Origin: Microbacterium marinilacus
GTDB lineage: Bacteria > Actinomycetota > Actinomycetes > Actinomycetales > Microbacteriaceae
DNA length: 64,000 nucleotides
Reading direction: 5' to 3'
Assembly (NCBI RefSeq): GCF_019753765.1
Contig: NZ_JAIJZW010000001.1
Span: 291,127-355,126, forward strand
Part shown: positions 62,240-64,000 of the stretch, piece by piece
How the letters are laid out: every line of letters starts with the position of its first letter
Position numbering within the stretch: position 1 is the first letter of the stretch
Notes under the pieces: generated by a model
What the model saw: only the letters and a program-made list of their open reading frames with translations
Databases searched by the model: none
What the model was told of the DNA's origin: nothing
Made by a program: the position numbers and the translations under genes

Positions 62240-62941
62240 GTGGAGGACAGATCGGTCGCCGCATGGCCGCGCGTGCTGTGGGACGCCTGCGCCGGCGCCC
62301 TGGCGCTGCTGCTGCCGGTGCGGTGCGCGGGCTGCGGGCTGCACGCGGTGGCGGTCTGCGCCGACTGCCGCGCCGCGCTCGCCCCCGCGGTCAGCGCGCG
62401 CGATGTCGCGGGGATGCGCGTCTGGAGCGGGCTGGCGTTCGACGGGGCCTGCGCGGGCGCTGTGCGCGCGCTGAAGGAGCACGGGCGGACCGATCTGGCC
62501 CGGCGCCTCTCGCCCTCTCTGCGCGACGCCCTGCGCGCCGCGGCGGCCGCGGCCGGGTGCCCCGTCGTGCCGGTGCCGGTGCCGACCTCCGCGGCGGCGA
62601 TGCGGCGCCGCGGCTACCGCGTCCCCGAGCTCGTGGCGCGCCGTGCGGGTGTGCGCGTCGCACGGCTGCTCGTGGTCACGCGGAGCACCTCGGACCAGCG
62701 CGGGCTCGGCCGCGCGGAGCGGTCGCGCAACGTCTCGGGCAGCATGCGTGCGCGGCAGTCGGCGGCGGGGCTCGACGTGGTGCTGGTGGACGACGTCGTC
62801 ACGACCGGGGCGACGCTGGCGGAGGCGCGCCGGGCGCTCGAGGCCGCCGGCGCCCGCGTGCGGGGAGCCGCGACGATCGCGGCGACGCCGCTTCGACGGC
62901 CTGCGACGCCGTCCTCGCCACACGCGGGAAATAGTGCGTGA
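62240..62941 (+). CDS. comF: ComF family phosphoribosyltransferase-like protein
   Basis: 233 residues from GTG 62240. The N-terminal zinc ribbon is present (LPVRCAGCGLHAVAVCADC, two CxxC pairs). The C-terminal phosphoribosyltransferase fold has the PRPP loop VVLVDDVVTTGATLAEA and the ComF hallmark SDQRGLGRAERSRNVSGSM. ComF proteins take part in DNA uptake in competent bacteria; in actinobacteria the role is unclear. It lies between lpqB and hpf, as in mycobacteria. Other in-frame starts upstream lie within 40 bp; the GTG is chosen for length. Confidence 0.88.
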   Translation: MEDRSVAAWPRVLWDACAGALALLLPVRCAGCGLHAVAVCADCRAALAPAVSARDVAGMRVWSGLAFDGACAGAVRALKEHGRTDLARRLSPSLRDALRAAAAAAGCPVVPVPVPTSAAAMRRRGYRVPELVARRAGVRVARLLVVTRSTSDQRGLGRAERSRNVSGSMRARQSAAGLDVVLVDDVVTTGATLAEARRALEAAGARVRGAATIAATPLRRPATPSSPHAGNSA

Positions 62942-62942
62942 C

Positions 62943-62959
62943 ACCGGCCGCGCGCCGGT
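62943..62959 (+). terminator. hairpin after comF
   Basis: ACCGGC and GCCGGT form a 6-bp stem with a 5-nt loop beginning two bases after the comF stop. It is immediately followed by the hpf -10 candidate TACGGT. Confidence 0.4.
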
Positions 62960-62960
62960 C

Positions 62961-62997
62961 TACGGTAGGGCATCACAACCCCGGGTCCAGCCCGGGG
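62961..62997 (+). promoter_or_regulatory. hpf promoter candidate (TACGGT) and structured leader
   Basis: TACGGT at 62961-62966 predicts a start near 62973 and a leader of about 90 nt. CCCCGGG (62979-62985) and CCCGGGG (62991-62997) form a strong 7-bp stem with a 5-nt loop near the 5' end of that leader. A GGGAGG site precedes the hpf ATG. Confidence 0.45.
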
Positions 62998-63062
62998 GTC
63001 GCGACCAGGTCCGCTCATCCGGACGAGTGCCGGTGACCGGGCGGACCGGACAGGGAGGCACG

Positions 63063-63728
63063 ATGGAAACGAACATCTCCGGAGTCGGGGTCGGCATCAC
63101 CGACCGTTTCCGATCTGTGGTCGACGAGAAGAGCGCGCGGATCGCCGGACTGGCGCCGCGCGCGTTGCGTCTCGACGTGAAGGTCACGCATCAGGCCCAT
63201 CGCAATGGCCGCATGGAGGACGATGTCGTCGAGCTGACGGTGGCCGGCAAGGGGCCGGTGGTGCGGGCCGAGGCCTGCGCCAGCGACAAGTTCGTCGCCC
63301 TCGACCTGGCGCTCGACAAGCTGACCGAACAGCTGCGCCGCGCGAAGGACAAGCGGGTGACCGGGCGTCTGCATCCCCGCGGCGCGCACTACGAGAAGGG
63401 CTCCGGATCGCTCACCGGGATCGACGTGCAGCCGGCGCCGGCCGACGTCATCCAGGCCGTCGCGACGGGCGAGGTCCCGGTGGCGGCCGATGGCGAGGAC
63501 GAGGACGAGTACACGCCCGTCGTCATCCGCACGAAGACGTTCGAGCCCGAATGGATGACCGTCGAGGAGGCCGTCGACCGGATGGAGCTGGTCGGACACG
63601 ACTTCTTCCTGTTCATCGACGCCCGCAGCGATCACCCGAGCGTCGTCTACCGGCGCCGAGGCTGGGACTACGGCGTCATCTCGCTGACCGCCAGCGCGCC
63701 CCCGGAGACGGAGCAGCTCGCTTCCTAG
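63063..63728 (+). CDS. hpf: Long-form ribosome hibernation promoting factor
   Basis: 221 residues. The N-terminal RaiA/YfiA domain (about 1-105) has VGITDRFRSVVDEKSARI, basic stretches for the 30S subunit, and KLTEQLRRAKDKR. A linker and the C-terminal dimerisation domain follow (TKTFEPEWMTVEEAVDRMELVGHDFFLFIDARSDHPSVVYRRRGWDYGVISL), which is the long HPF arrangement that makes 100S ribosome dimers in stationary phase. ATG 63063 follows GGGAGG. A strong terminator lies just downstream. Confidence 0.96.
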   Translation: METNISGVGVGITDRFRSVVDEKSARIAGLAPRALRLDVKVTHQAHRNGRMEDDVVELTVAGKGPVVRAEACASDKFVALDLALDKLTEQLRRAKDKRVTGRLHPRGAHYEKGSGSLTGIDVQPAPADVIQAVATGEVPVAADGEDEDEYTPVVIRTKTFEPEWMTVEEAVDRMELVGHDFFLFIDARSDHPSVVYRRRGWDYGVISLTASAPPETEQLAS

Positions 63729-63740
63729 ACCCTTATCGTG

Positions 63741-63768
63741 AAGGGCCCGGTCGATCGGCCGGGCCCTT
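63741..63768 (+). terminator. strong intrinsic terminator after hpf
   Basis: AAGGGCCCGG (63741-63750) and CCGGGCCCTT (63759-63768) form a perfect 10-bp stem with an 8-nt loop, 12 bases after the hpf stop. It may also serve the convergent gene at 63818. Confidence 0.88.
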
Positions 63769-63817
63769 CGCCATGGCCGCGGGGCCGCGGCACGTCGGCG
63801 TCGTCCCGCCGTCCGAG

Positions 63818-64000
63818 TCAGCCGCGCACGGCCCTGCTCTGCACCGCGTCGTACGTCGAGCGGATGGCGGAGACGGAGCGGGCGTAGTCGGCCTGCACCA
63901 CCCCGATGAAGAGGCAGTCGACGACCATCAGCTGCGCGATCCTGCTGCCCAGCGCACCGGAGCGGAAGGACGTCTCTCTCGCCGCCGTGTAGAGGCTGAC
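63818..64000 (-). CDS. MurR/RpiR family transcriptional regulator, N-terminal part outside the window
   Basis: Only the last 60 codons are visible, ending at the TGA (63818-63820). The translation reads ARETSFRSGALGSRIAQLMVVDCLFIGVVQ, then DYARSVSAIRSTYDAVQSR. ETSFRSGALGSRIAQLMVVD is the typical end of the SIS sugar-isomerase-like domain of RpiR/MurR regulators, which sense phosphosugars. The DNA-binding domain and the start lie beyond base 64000. Convergent with hpf. Confidence 0.78.
   Translation of the reverse strand, partial: VSLYTAARETSFRSGALGSRIAQLMVVDCLFIGVVQADYARSVSAIRSTYDAVQSRAVRG

Overview
The window is about 70% GC, with dense genes, 4-bp start/stop overlaps and many GTG starts. 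It carries actinobacterial hallmark genes (WhiB, MtrA/MtrB/LpqB, LCP, DUF222-HNH, LGFP repeats). No mycolate or arabinan genes are seen. This, with the fused RmlC-RmlD protein, points to a Microbacteriaceae-type actinomycete (Microbacterium or a relative; inference, not proven).

Layout. (1) Positions 1-42400 are one large cell-surface polysaccharide locus. It holds a 5'-truncated LCP ligase, two complete ABC-2 glycan exporters (2589-4225 and 25812-27361), precursor genes (ugd; rmlA, rmlB and fused rmlCD; glf), nine GT2 and two GT4 glycosyltransferases, one GT61-like enzyme, and two large polytopic GT-C-like proteins. It also holds two GtrA/DPM1-like pairs, an OafA-type acyltransferase, a LbH O-acetyltransferase, two tandem O-antigen-ligase-like proteins, and a secreted LGFP-repeat protein. 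Two of the GT2 enzymes closely resemble the mycobacterial galactofuranosyltransferases GlfT1 and GlfT2, so together with Glf at least one polymer is probably a galactofuran. A LexA-box-controlled DUF222-HNH gene (20712-21989) and a small DUF3817 gene sit inside the locus. (2) Positions 42400-49310 hold manA, a WhiB2-type regulator, a tenth GT2 (a giant GT2/membrane fusion), a DUF5719 protein, an Rv3259-type protein and DUF3499. (3) Positions 49328-57805 hold an RDD / SpoIIM / aquaporin / DUF58 / MoxR / DUF4350 / DUF4129 / membrane-protein module resembling the mycobacterial moxR2 cluster. (4) Positions 57983-63728 are the conserved run mtrA-mtrB-lpqB-comF-hpf. The end of a MurR/RpiR-type regulator closes the window on the minus strand.

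How it works together (inference). Nucleotide sugars (dTDP-rhamnose, UDP-glucuronate, UDP-galactofuranose, mannose via ManA) feed cytoplasmic glycosyltransferases. The chains are exported by the two ABC systems, modified outside by polyprenyl-phosphate-sugar-dependent GT-C enzymes and acyltransferases, and attached to peptidoglycan by LCP or possibly the ligase-like proteins. MtrAB and WhiB, beside the locus, are regulators of envelope and division in relatives.

A recurring regulatory theme is a TANNNT hexamer placed 6-7 nt before an ATG/GTG. At least ten genes have this geometry, predicting leaderless transcripts; it was used to choose several starts.
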